A DNA stretch of 64,000 bases from Aphidius gifuensis (lineage: Eukaryota > Arthropoda > Insecta > Hymenoptera > Braconidae): NCBI RefSeq assembly GCF_014905175.1, contig NC_057788.1:2294001-2358000 (forward strand), in the 5' to 3' direction. Of this stretch, positions 23,101 to 33,960 are shown piece by piece. Position 1 is the first letter of the stretch; every line of letters starts with the position of its first letter. The notes under the pieces are model-generated. The model was given only the letters and a program-made list of their open reading frames with translations, did no database searches and was not told where the DNA came from. The position numbers were made by a program, and so were the translations under genes.

Positions 23101-25444
23101 AAAGAAAATACCACAAATTATCATCAGGAAGTATATTTGATTAATCAAAAAAAAAATCTAATTTATATACTGTCATGAAAAGAAAAAAATTAAATTTAAA
23201 TTATTTAAAAATTTGAGAAAAATATTTAAAGATAATATCATTAGATTAAACAATTATTTAGATATTTTTTTTTTTTTTTTTATTATTAATTTGCCTTTAA
23301 AGAGCTTAAAAAATATATCAATTGTTTTTGTTTTTTTTTTTAATTCTTAAAAGGTGCTTAAAATTGACGAGGCTGTTGAATTATAGGTTGTTTATTTGAA
23401 AATATATATTTGCATATTTTTGCAATCTTTGTAGTTTTTTTTTTTTTTTCTATTTTTTAAGGGTAGATTTTTGTTGAGCAAAAGTAGAGATGAAAAATTG
23501 TAGCAGGGCTTTTTGATAATAATTTTTGACATAATGAAATTTATAAGAAGAGAAAAAAAAAAAGAAAAAATATATATTTAATAGTTTCTAGTGAGTTAAT
23601 CATAATTATGATTAAGAAATATTCATTATTGCATTTTTTTTTTTTCAAGCCTTGATTGCACAATTTAACTAGTATTTTTATTACGAGCAACAAACAATAA
23701 AAAAAATAACATAAAATCAAACTTGTCGATAGACTTTGAGCACTTGCCTTGCCTGTCGGTAATAAAAGAAAATTAATTGAATACTAATTTTCAATTAATT
23801 GTCAACGTAATAATATTTTTGCTGTAATTAATAATCAAAACGTCAGGCACGAGAGTTATAAAATTACTTGAAAAAACAATTCATTATTCCTAAGTGAATT
23901 GAAAAAGAAAAAAAATTAAAAAAATAAGTAAATTAATAATTTTTCTTGATGCAGTGCATCGGTTATTCAATAGACAGCTAAACTTGATTCTCAATCTGAG
24001 ATTTGTATTTTTTTACAATTGACCAAATCACAAAAAAAAAAGTTAAAAATACACATTTAGACAGTCTCAAAAATACATGTCAACATTAATTCCATTTATC
24101 ATTGAATAATTAAAATAGACATGAATTAATTCATTCAATCTGTTACGTCTAATATTTTCAATTTTATTTCTACTTAAAATATGTATTTATAATTACTCAA
24201 ACAAACTTCATGTCAGTTATAGATACTGCTAATAATTTAACAAAAAAAAAAAAGGAACTTTTTAGCATTTAATTTGTTTTTATTTATTTAAAAACAAATA
24301 AAAAGTTTAAATAATTATTTTTTAAATATTTATAATGTATTATTACTGTTAGTTTTCTAGTCTTCATTATTATTATTTTTTTATCTAGTCAAATATTTAA
24401 AAAAAAAAAAAGGAAAAAGTGATGAATTTATTGCTGATTTTTTTCATTGAAAAATTCACTTAAATTATCCATCGTACTTAAAACAAAATAAATTGAAAAA
24501 TAAAAAATAGTACAATACAACTAATTAGTATTACAATTGATCTATAGATCAATACGGATCTACGGACAAACTATTAGTATTAAAATGCAAAATAATAAAT
24601 AAAAAAAAAATTACACAAACTTCTTGAAAGACTGGATAACTATTTTTAAATATTATTATTATTTTTCATTGAAATATAATTTTGTTAGGCTTGTACTTGA
24701 TAATGAGTAAATTCATAAATTAACAGTATCATTCCCTTGCACTAGTTGATAATAATTTTTAAATATATTATGAAAAAATAATAAAATACCCTTGAGGTAA
24801 TTACAAATAAATAAAAAAAAAAGGTTGTTTCATTTTAAATAACATACGCTTAATTGAAAATTAAATATTGATATACATTAATCATAAAAAATAATTTTCA
24901 TTTAAATAAATTGGTGCTTGGATTTGTTAATTAAGCATGAACATAAATATAAATTATTTATATTCATTATCATAATTATCAATCATAATTGAGGAATTTT
25001 AAATATGGGCATCTAAGAATTAATTATCATTCAATTTTCATTTTACGAGTATATTTATTTTTCTGACTATTATTAAACTGAAAGTCTGATTAATAATTTT
25101 TCTATAATATTTTTTATGTAATTAATTGTACTGGGTATTAAAAATTATTGTATTAATATTCAACTTATTTGTATAATAAAATATTAATTCATAAATTATT
25201 CTTATTTCAATTTTTTAAAAATATATAATTATTATATTTGTTTATAAAATTAATTCATTATTATTTAATTTATTTATTTATTTTGTTACAGAATTTAGTT
25301 TGCTGTGCAAGTGATGTTTTAGAGGGAGGACGTGGAGTTGTACGTGTTGCTGTAACTGTTGCTGAATTATTAAGATTTCATCAAAATCGTTCACCAATGA
25401 ATACATCATCATCATCAAATATAAGTAATGCAAGCTTAGCATAA
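8106..25444 (+). CDS. Lrch: Lrch: leucine-rich repeat and calponin homology domain protein
   Basis: Exons 8106-8289, 18567-18711, 18891-19123, 19198-19334, 19411-19626, 19949-20110, 20434-20555, 20631-20765, 20849-21419, 21501-21638, 21721-21798 and 25292-25444; phases join to 757 residues. Residues 15-60 hold the LRCH signature (LTRSLERILEEA, LSGRKLKDFP). Residues 62-235 are leucine-rich repeats (ADLSKNRFGELP, LDLSRNQLTSLP, LDISGNRISVLP). Next comes the family segment RGRIHIFKYLERQA and DSGYSTSDGLDKRWS, then a long Ser/Asn/Pro-rich disordered linker. A calponin homology domain (about 626-740: YIETRLKMALPEDLAPALTDGVVLCHL, PAVPKLTMARCRRNVDNFLEACRKIGVDE) closes the protein. Vertebrate LRCH proteins are cortical or cytoskeleton-linked scaffolds that interact with DOCK exchange factors; fly Lrch acts at the cell cortex. 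The domain order is diagnostic. AATAAA follows at 25466-25471. An alternative last exon lies at 22834-23067. Intron 1 is 10.3 kb. Confidence 0.93.
13247..13266. repeat. CA microsatellite
   Basis: Run of CA dinucleotides broken once by CG, inside Lrch intron 1. Confidence 0.8.
15689..15708. repeat. AGC trinucleotide repeat
   Basis: About six AGC/AGT units in Lrch intron 1, preceded by TGACTCA, an AP-1 consensus. The short open frame through it reads poly-Ser and is not convincing as coding. Confidence 0.6.
16752..16767. repeat. Perfect 16-base palindrome
   Basis: GCTTGTTTAAACAAGC is fully self-complementary. It is followed by a second inverted repeat, ATGC...GCAT, at 16771-16784. Inside Lrch intron 1; function unknown. 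Confidence 0.6.
17805..17930. other. Coding-like island in Lrch intron 1, unassigned
   Basis: A short stretch of balanced base composition in very AT-rich intron. Both strands are open: plus reads VEKPRDLDLASWQDIQPHIA and minus reads QDTQCGVEYLAKKQGLGPLA, both of ordinary protein composition. I recognise neither. It could be an alternative Lrch exon, a fragment of another gene, or a conserved regulatory element. Confidence 0.25.
18344..18409 (+). other. 66-base imperfect hairpin near end of Lrch intron 1
   Basis: GAAGC.CCAGATTA.TAC pairs with GTA.TAATCTGG.GCTTC (two mismatches), and TGAAG pairs with CTTCA closer to the loop. Size and shape suit a small pre-miRNA-like hairpin, but it may be a decayed foldback transposon. 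I do not recognise the arms as a known miRNA. Confidence 0.35.
22834..23067 (+). CDS. Lrch: Alternative last exon of Lrch with C-terminal membrane anchor
   Basis: A good acceptor (TTGGTTGCAG) precedes GAGGTGTTAATG, and the frame fits phase 0 after exon 11 (GVDE). The 77 residues begin EVLMDADAIMDVGYMNAYG and continue ENLGRLVLSLRLLHY. This can replace the last helices of the calponin homology domain given by the exon at 25292 (VLEGGRGVVRVAVTVAELLRFH). After an acidic Asn-rich stretch comes a hydrophobic segment, YLSAILIFIFLSTLILLYIF, and then the stop, so this isoform would be tail-anchored, about 784 residues. The exon is less AT-rich than its intron. Candidate AATAAA signals lie near 23696 and 23761. 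It has no usable donor after the TM segment, so it should be terminal. The isoform is inferred from sequence only. Confidence 0.6.
   Translation, partial: EVLMDADAIMDVGYMNAYGLENLGRLVLSLRLLHYNEDANEQPYEDLNNNHDRYLSAILIFIFLSTLILLYIFPVSD
23068..25291 (+). other. Lrch last intron / possible 3' UTR of alternative isoform
   Basis: AT-rich. The first several hundred bases would be 3' UTR if the exon at 22834-23067 is used. A direct GATCTATAGATCAATACGGATC-like dyad lies near 24540-24560. No other exon seen. Confidence 0.5.
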
Positions 25445-28060
25445 AAAATATATATAATTATCGCAAATAAATGATAAAATTCAAGCTCAATATTATTTTT
25501 CAATTTTACGATAAATAAATCAAAAATATTATTAAAATATTAACAAATAATAATCACATTATAATTTAATAAAAGAGCCAATGTAAATTGCTGACCATGA
25601 CTTAGATATTCATGAAAAAATTGTAACTTTTTTATACATAAACAAAAAATTACGTTATAAATGTAAACGTATTTTCCAAAAAAAAAAAAAAAAAAAAAAT
25701 AGAAATGAGATTTCTTTGCTTTGTTTTAGATGTTAGAAATTTAAAAATAATTATTATAATTAACTCGTGCAACGAAGTCGATAAGTTAGATAGAAATATT
25801 TAATAATTAAAAAATTATTTAATAAAAAAATATTAATGCCAGCTTGAAGTAAAGATGATCTTGCTTTTAATTATTAAAATTATTCTTGATTTTTAAAATT
25901 ATAAACAAGTCAGAGAATCAACACAACGAGCTGATAATTTCTTTAGCCTAGATGGCAAGTGATTTTTTTTTTACCTAGTATTGAAAAAAATAAAAAAATA
26001 AAATTACCAAAATTAATTTGAATATTATTTATAGTTAAACTCGATTGTATCGTTTAGATTTTTTTTTTTAATTTAAATTAAGGCCAAGTGCGAAATTGTA
26101 ATTTAAATCGAGCATAAAAATAATAAATGATGAGTAAAAAAAATATGAGCATTATAAACAAAGAATATAAAAATAATATATTATCATTATGAACTATTTT
26201 ACAAACAATTTAATGGCACGTTCAATTGTTAATAAAATTTAACAATAATGGCTTTTTTAAGTGTGCCAAAGATTTTTTTTTTTTTTACAATGAATATTCT
26301 CCTGCCAAACAGTTCTAATATAAAAAAAAAAAAATTAAAATTAAAAGAATTGTAGTGAGAAATAACAACAATTGAACGAAAAAAAAAATAATAGTTATTG
26401 AAATACTATTTCTCGCCAACAGTATATAAAATAATTAATTGAAAATAAAAAAATTTTCAATATTTTTATTATTAAATAATATATATTTTGTTTGTAATTA
26501 AAAATTTTTTATACAATTTTCGAGGCACACGAAAAAATAAATAAGGCACTTTTATCTTATACTAAGTAGGTATTAAAAAAAAATTATATAATACTTTTTT
26601 TTGTTTTGTTTTTTACATATACCTAGTAATTAATTTTAAAATGAAAATTTAGAATAATATACCAATATGTCAATACACATGCCATTCATCAAAACAATTA
26701 TTCAGATAATATGTGTTAAAAATTGATAGAAAAAAAGAAACGAAATTTTGAGAAAATAAAATGACTTTTAAATATCAAATAATTTCTAGACATTTATTTC
26801 GATTTTTAATCCTTTATGTTTAATTTATTTGTGTATTTTAAATTTGTAAATTAATTTTTTTATTTTAATTTATTACAGTTTATTTAACCAGGAGTATGAG
26901 AATGGTTTTTTTCAAGATACGGAAACCACAAATGAACATGAAATAAAATATTCAAAACGATGACTAAAAACTTGTTCATTCAATGTCCAGATTTTTTAAT
27001 CTTTATTAAATGTCTTTATTAAATTTTTGTATTTATCAAACTTTAATGATAATTTTTAGGTCAAAAAATTTGGGAAAAACCAATTTCTTTATTTTTAAAT
27101 AAACAACTGCGTATATTGTTTTTTTTTTTTTTCTTTTTCAAATGAAATGTATTTTTGATTGTCATCGACTAGCCGAGGAGGTCAAGATAATTTAAAAATA
27201 AAAAAAAAATAAATTAATGAATCACACACTATTTTTTATCAGATAATTTGGAAAGTCGTTTTTATTTTTTTGTTTATTTAATAATTTTAAAACATCACAC
27301 CATATTTATTAATATTATTTATTTTTTTTTTAAATGAATGAAATAGTCAAAAGTCTTGAGGCTATTGTTTGATATTTTTTTTGTTTGAATAATTTATATA
27401 TTTGTTGAAATATTTTTCTAGCAACCTGTATGCTATTATCACCAATTTGTCAATAATATACAAATTAGTCATTCGAATGCTCAATGCATGTATAGAGCCA
27501 TGACAATAAACATTAAAAAATTTAATTTAATTAACAAAATGCATCGTGCAGATTTATGTGTTTATTTAAATTTTGATTGCAAATTAAATTTTTGATAATA
27601 GCAATTTATTAATCAAATAGTTCTTCATTTTTATCATAAAAAAATTTAATTATTTAATTATACATAATAGCTAAATTTTATTTATTAAAAATTAAAATTA
27701 TTAAATAAAATGCTGGTTATAATTTTGTTTAATCAAGCATCAATTACAATACTAAAATCTTTTATTAAATTTAATTGATTAGATGCTGTCAACCCTCGTT
27801 TTTACTGGCGCTCCAATTTTCTTTTTTTAAAAATTTTTTTTTTTGTTATTATTTGAATTTTTCGTCTCTTTCTCTTCCTCTCAAACCCTCCTTCCCTCGC
27901 AATCAAGCCTTTTTTTTTTTATTTATTTTTTCTCTTGTTCAAGTTGTGTTGTTGTTGTTGTTTTTTTTCCTCCCACTTGCAGTAGTCTTATCACGCACGC
28001 GCTCATCACATCTCAAATTCTCGTGGTTGCTTGCAAGGTCAGCCTTTGCTGGGGGGCGTT
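25445..28060. other. Intergenic region downstream of Lrch
   Basis: It begins with the Lrch 3' UTR (AATAAA at 25466-25471, another near 25568). The rest is AT-rich with long A/T tracts. Positions 27073-27493 are copy 1 of a long direct repeat. From about 27780 pyrimidine-rich sequence (CTCTTCCTCTC, GTTGTTGTTG) leads into the promoter region. No coding exon seen. Confidence 0.55.
27073..27493 (+). repeat. Long direct repeat A, copy 1
   Basis: About 420 bases nearly identical to 31250-31708. Shared landmarks include AACAACTGCGTATATTG, GTCATCGACTAGCCGAGGAG, GTCAAAAGTCTTGAGGC and CAACCTGTATGCTATTATCA. No terminal inverted repeats or coding frame seen. Confidence 0.9.
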
Positions 28061-28160
28061 AACAATATAAACCGCCATTTTGTTGATGATAGGCGTTTGT
28101 TTGAGTTTGTTATTACCCTTCCCTCAGTCATTTGCCTCCACTACAAGCATCAGTTTACCT
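28061..28160 (+). promoter_or_regulatory. Promoter-like region upstream of the eh1-motif gene
   Basis: TATAAA at 28066-28071, then GCCATTTT at 28074-28081 (matches the Pho/YY1 consensus), then two initiator-like TCAGTY sites, TCAGTC at 28124-28129 and TCAGTT at 28150-28155. The TATA-to-initiator distance (about 60) is longer than usual, so the exact start is uncertain. The block is clearly less AT-rich than its surroundings. Confidence 0.45.
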
Positions 28161-28740
28161 CTGAACATTTCATCGAGTCACTATCGTGACCAGTTGTGAG
28201 TTTGTGACTACTCTCTCATCGTTCTCTGTGTCGTGTGTTGTGTTTTTTATGTTATTAAAATATACATTAACTTTATATATTCAACTCATCAAATAAATAT
28301 TATCGTAATTATCAAGACACTCCAACACAAGTTATTGTGATAACAACAATGACAATATATTTTCATCGCTAAATATTTTTTATTTTTGATAAATAATTTT
28401 ATAGTTGCTCTTACAATATTAGAAAGTGTTTAATTATCATTTGATGATAGTTGATAAATAATTAAAGTTAATCAAATTAATTTAAAATAAATTTTTTTAT
28501 CTGAAATAAATATATTAAAAAGTGAGTAATTGTGAATTTTTTTTTCAAGTGTTTATGTTATATTTTTGGATTGTTTAAAAAAATTGGTGAAATTGTTTAA
28601 TTTGAATATATTAATAATTTTTATTTACATTGTTAAATAATGAGTCATTTGAGAAAAAAAAAAAAACAATGATTGACATTTTTTATTTCCTTGCATTATT
28701 CTGAGAAAAATAAAGAAAAACAAAAGTACACAGAGGGAGT

Positions 28741-28768
28741 TGTGGCGCGAAAAATGTGGCGCGAAAAA
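28741..28768. promoter_or_regulatory. Tandem pair of E2F-type sites
   Basis: TGTGGCGCGAAAAA is repeated perfectly twice, head to tail. The complement TTTTTCGCGCC matches the E2F/DP consensus TTTSSCGC. It lies in the leader or proximal region of the gene whose first coding exon is at 29249-29408. Confidence 0.5.
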
Positions 28769-29248
28769 TCAAATCAATTATAACTATTTTGTTTGCCATA
28801 TAATAAATAAAAAATATTTATTTATTTTTAAAAAATTACTGGGTAATTATTTAATTATTACATTACAAGTTTTTCATAAAATATATTGTTGTTATTTGAT
28901 TTTTAAATTAATGAAATTTTAGAAAAATTAAAATTTGAAAGAAAAAATTTTTTTTGTTGATATTAAAATTTTATTATCGTGTGTGTTTATTGACGATGAA
29001 CTCAGGGATAATATTATTGTTGTTAATAAATATACGTTAAAATTAAAGAATATAATATTGTAAAATATTTATTAAAAATAATTAATTAAAAATCAAAAAT
29101 ATGAGTATTTTTTTTGAGCAATAGTGAAAAAAATAGTGAATATTTAAGACAAAGTGTAATGAACCTCATCGATTGTTGTGTGACAATAAATGGATTATTA
29201 AATACTAAAATTGTTATTAATAAAGTTATTAATAAGGATATTGAACAA

Positions 29249-29408
29249 ATGGATCTAACTACACCAAGACGTCCGACCGACGGCGTTTCTGATTTACAAA
29301 AAACAACAAATAATCAACATCGTGTTGCTAAAAGTGTTTTTAGTATTCGCAGTCTTGTTGATGTTGAGGATGCTGATAATTTACAACAAGAACATATACA
29401 ACATACCG
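29249..29408 (+). CDS. First coding exon of probable transcription factor with eh1-like motif (partial)
   Basis: The frame is open and ends at a strong donor (ACCG|GTGAGT). I prefer the ATG at 29249 (context ACAAATGG); an in-frame upstream ATG at 29159 would add 30 Asn/Ile/Lys-rich residues. The exon encodes 53 residues plus one base, starting MDLTTPRRPTDG. KSVFSIRSLVD resembles the engrailed-homology-1 motif (F.I..[ILV][ILMV]) that recruits Groucho and is found near the N-terminus of many homeobox, forkhead and T-box regulators. No homeodomain or other DNA-binding domain is found in the window, so the rest must lie beyond a long intron or in exons too small to see. The large non-coding region downstream and promoter-like region upstream fit a developmental regulator. 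The identity is not established. Confidence 0.5.
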
Positions 29409-31249
29409 GTGAGTTTATCAATTTTATCTTCGTATTAAATTAAATATTTTTTTCTGAAAAAAACAAATCATAATTTGACAATTGAATTTTTAAAAATAAT
29501 TTATTTACAAAAAAAATTATCAAATAATTTTTTATAATACTCTTCTAATTATTTAATAAATTAATTTTTTTTTTTTAATTATTATAAACATATTTATTAT
29601 TCTAAATTAAAAAAATACATAAAAAATTTTTTAGAATTTTATTTAAATGTTTTATCGCAGTTATTAATGATAAAAAGAAAAAAAAAAATAATATGTTTAT
29701 TTGAAATGAGGTATTAAATTTTCCTCAATAATTACAATAAATATAAATAATAATTAAAAAAAATAAAATGATAAATATTCAACTACATAATACAATAATA
29801 GAAATTCTGAAAAAAAAATGTTGTTATCTTTAATTTATAATTTTTTTGTTGACAGTTTAAAAAAAAAAAAAAAAAAACTAAAAACGAATTATTAATTATC
29901 TTGTATTCAAAAGTCACGCAATTTTTTTTTTTTTATTTTGCATACATTGTGTGATAATAAAATGTACGTTAAGTCGAAGTGATAACCTGTATTACTTTAT
30001 ATTTTTTTTTTTCAAGTTAAAAATATAAATACTCAAATTAACATTTAACCACATAGACGATAAGACAAACAGCAGTATTAAAATAAAAAAAAAAACGACA
30101 AAGGCTAAAATAAAAAAAAAAAAAAAAGGATTCACAAGTATACCAAGTAATTATATTACAAAAAATAGATAATTTTATTCCACAAATATGTTTAAAAAAA
30201 AATTTAAAAACCCGTCAAAAATATTTGGCAAGTTACTCCAAAAAACTAAATTAATTTTTTCATTAAAATTATCATATATACAAAAAGGCATTCCCTCATA
30301 TTTTGATGTTAATTTTTATTCCCAACAAGTTTCAATTTTTCCCTCCATTATTATCTACATTTCCATCATAGCTTTATTTTTTTATATCAACAACAACCCC
30401 CACAACAACAGGAGGGAAAAAATTCAACCAATCAAGTATCAAATTTTATCCAATATATAATTACATCTAATTAAAATTAATTTATTTGAATTATTCAAGA
30501 CAAATATATAAAACAAGTATTCAAAGAATTACTAATTGCACGTGCGCAAAAAGAAAAAAAAATCAAGAAATAAGAATTTAATATATATCTATATGTATGT
30601 ATTTAAAAAAAAAAAAAATGTGTACATGATGGGAAAAGCGAATGATCGGCTCGCCAATAATACGTGGCAAAGACCAGATCATAAATAATATTACCCAGAG
30701 GGGGATTTAATGCGTGTGTTATATATACACTGCCCTCCAACTCGCTGATTGGTTGGTCCAAGAGCCGCTAATTGTGTTTTATTAGCGTTCACCAAGCACT
30801 CCTCCTCCTTGCGGCACTCAACAATAATATTATTATTATTATTATTAATAATATATGTTAAAACAAAGTAAATAATATATATACATATATTTGTAAGCTT
30901 GTTGGTACAATTTTCTTTCTCTCTAACCTTCATTCATAATTTTTTATTATTTATTTATATCGAGGCTAGCAGACATCTGCTTTCTTGATAAACTAATAAA
31001 CTCAGGATGACCAGGGCATTTAACTATCAACGACATTGTTATTGCAAACTTGTTTATATATTTTATTTGCGTGTGTGTGCATGGATAATAATAGTTTTAA
31101 CTAGTTGAAATTTACCTCTAATGATGTTTATTATTGATTACTATCATTTTATTTATATTTCTTTGAAAATTAAATTGTTCGATGACTTGAAAACGTAAAT
31201 TACTTTGAACAATAATTGTTATCATTTGTGCAGGTGTAAATGTGTGTTT

Positions 31250-31708
31250 GGAAAAACCAATTTTTTTATTTTTAAATAAACAACTGCGTATATTGTTTTT
31301 TTTTTTTTTCTTTTTCTATTTGATAATTATTAATTTTTTTTTTTTTTTCTTTTTCAAATGAAATGTATTTTTGATTGTCATCGACTAGCCGAGGAGGTCA
31401 AGATAATTTAAAAATAAAAAAAAAATAAATTAATGAATCACACACTATTTTTTATCAGATAATTTGGAAAGTCGTTTTTATTTTTTTGTTTATTTAATAA
31501 TTTTAAAACATCACACCATATTTATTAATATTATTTATTTTTTTTTTTAAATGAATGAAATAGTCAAAAGTCTTGAGGCTATTGTTTGATATTTTTTTTG
31601 TTTGAATAATTTATATTTTTGTTGAAATATTTTTCTAGCAACCTGTATGCTATTATCACTGATTTGTCAATAAGACAAATTAGTCATTGGAATGCTCAAT
31701 GCATGTAT
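31250..31708 (+). repeat. Long direct repeat A, copy 2
   Basis: Second copy of 27073-27493 in the same orientation, about 4.2 kb away. It differs by an extra 38 or so bases, where the poly-T/CTTTTTC tract is duplicated around TATTTGATAATTATTAA near 31318-31350, and by few substitutions near the right end. Confidence 0.9.
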
Positions 31709-32696
31709 GGGAGGCAAAGCAAGGCATGATAATAATGATGTCTTGTTTTAAGTATCATTCTTCGTTTGGTTTTACATTTACGAGTATTTTAATGGTCAAC
31801 AAACATAAGACAAACAATTATACAAATATTTAAAAAAAAAAAAAATAATAATTATCCATCATTATGATCAAGTTAAAATATATATTAAAATTATGAGCTT
31901 TTTATCCGTTAATTAACTGTTATATTTATTTTATTGCTGCCAAATGAATTCGCTAAAAAATATGTATATTTTTAAGAGTCTCTATGAAGTTTCAAGTTGA
32001 AGACTTGACGTAAAACTAGCAGAGCAAAATACATTTGATAATACATATGAATAATTTAATAACCTAATAATATTTATGACCGATCATATGCCATTGAATA
32101 TACATAGAAAATTTATTGAAAAATAAAAAGAAATTAAATTAAAAAATAGAAGAAGGTAAAAATATGAAAAAATAAATTAGGTAAACGTCAAGCCACGTTG
32201 GTATTCTTGCGTGACGATGGTATTAGCCAATTGGGCCATTAATCGCTCCGTCGGTTCGAGACAAGCCGAATGCTTCCATTTCGAAGAAAGTAATTGCTAA
32301 TCACTAATTGCAAACACAAACACTCCATCCAATTAACCAGTGAATATAAAATACTATACTGCATACACACACATTTCTATTATATACACACAATCTTTAA
32401 ATAAATAAATTTTATTTTTTTTAGATGTCTGTGTGTGTTTGCGATGCTTGTACATTATCATTATTTATATATCTTGGCAAATGAAATCCTTCTTGGAATT
32501 AACCACTTTGTGTTGTTTTATCATGCAAACCAAATATAAAATTAAATTTCATTAATACAATGTATCAAAAGGGTTAGTTGCCTTTTTTTAAATGAAAAAT
32601 CTTAACAAATCTTAATTTATTATTCAAAAAAAAAAAAATTATAAATTGAATTTAAAATTGTAAAATAATTTGACAAATAAAAATAATGAAAATAAG

Positions 32697-33098
32697 TTTT
32701 CTAGAAAAAAAAAAAATAGAGTAAATTATTTAGAATATAAATAATTTTGAATTTATTATTTTTTAATTATAAAAGTTTATATCTGTTGACCCAATTTTAT
32801 TTGACGAAATCAGAGTATTTTTAATATATCATCACTGATTTTTTTTTTAATCAATTTTTTTCATACAATTAACTCTAATACTTTATACATTTTCTAAATT
32901 GATCTATATGTGACATTTCAAATAAAATCCATTTTCAACAGTGATATATTGAATTGAAAAAAATAGAGAAAAAATTTACTTATCATTCACATAATTAACC
33001 CACTGCAGCTAATCACCGATATCTAAAAAGAAGATAAATTTTCTATAGAAAAAAAAAAAATAGAGTAAATTATTTAGAATATAAATAATTTTAAATTT
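32697..33098 (+). repeat. Direct-repeat-flanked block with repeat B copy 1
   Basis: Two 58-base direct repeats (about 32697-32753 and 33038-33098, sharing TAGAGTAAATTATTTAGAAT and flanks) enclose 32755-33023. The enclosed block is copy 1 of repeat B, also present at 38678-38962. Shared landmarks are TTTGACGAAATCAGAGTATT, AATCCATTTTCAACAGTGAT and AACCCACTGCAGCTAATCA. Confidence 0.8.
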
Positions 33099-33945
33099 TG
33101 CAAAACCTAATTGGTAGCCGCTACAACTTCCCTCTCATATATTCTAAAAGTTTTTCATATCTAAAATGAATTTTGAAATTTCTGATATTTAAAAATATCA
33201 TTTAACATTTTTAGAAATTAAAAAATTTAGAAAGAACATAATTAGCTTCATTAAGATATATTAAAAATTTATATTTTATTCAATTTTAATTAAGCAGCCC
33301 CTCCAAATTAAAAAGGGGGGCATCAAATGAAAAATAAAATTTCATTAATATACAATGTCTAAAAAGGGTTGATATTTCTTTCAAAAAAAAAATTAAAACA
33401 ATTTAATTTATGGTTAAAAAAAAAAAACTAAGCGCACATAAATATATCAAGCAAAAATTTCAAAGAAATAATAAATTTCTTAATTTATGTAATATATAAT
33501 ATTATAAATGTAAATATATATTATTTAATTCCACCACGTATAAAAATTATAAAATTTAATAATTACCTAAAATTTATGTGATTTAAATTAATTAAAATTT
33601 GATTAATGGTTTTTTTATTACTAAATAAAATAATATATATTTGATATAGAAAAAGTAAAAATAAAAAAATATAATATTAGAGTTGAAATATAAATTTTTA
33701 AAAAATAATACAAAAAATATATGACAGGATTTTAATGTTACAATGGGGCATTGATATAAAGATGAGAATATAAAGGTGAAGTCAGTCGGCATTGTGGGTT
33801 TATGTTATTAAAAATGTAAATATCTTCGTGGCGGCTCGTTATCGAATGTAAATATATACTCGTGCGCGCAAACTCAGATCAAGAAAAAGCTTTGGGGCCC
33901 ATATAGCTTTGGGCCCTGTTAACGGGTGGCTCGTATTTTTAATAT

Positions 33946-33960
33946 TACACACACACACAC
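33946..33960. repeat. CA microsatellite
   Basis: Short uninterrupted CA run just right of the GGGCCC-containing block. Confidence 0.75.

Noticed and set aside
27775..28070. Two overlapping plus-strand open frames upstream of the eh1 exon
   Set aside because: Translation of a pyrimidine-rich promoter-proximal tract (Phe/Ser/Leu runs); two frames are open at once.
32245..32275. GGTTCGAGAC, resembling a tRNA B box
   Set aside because: No acceptor-stem pairing or A box at the right distance; no tRNA cloverleaf could be built.
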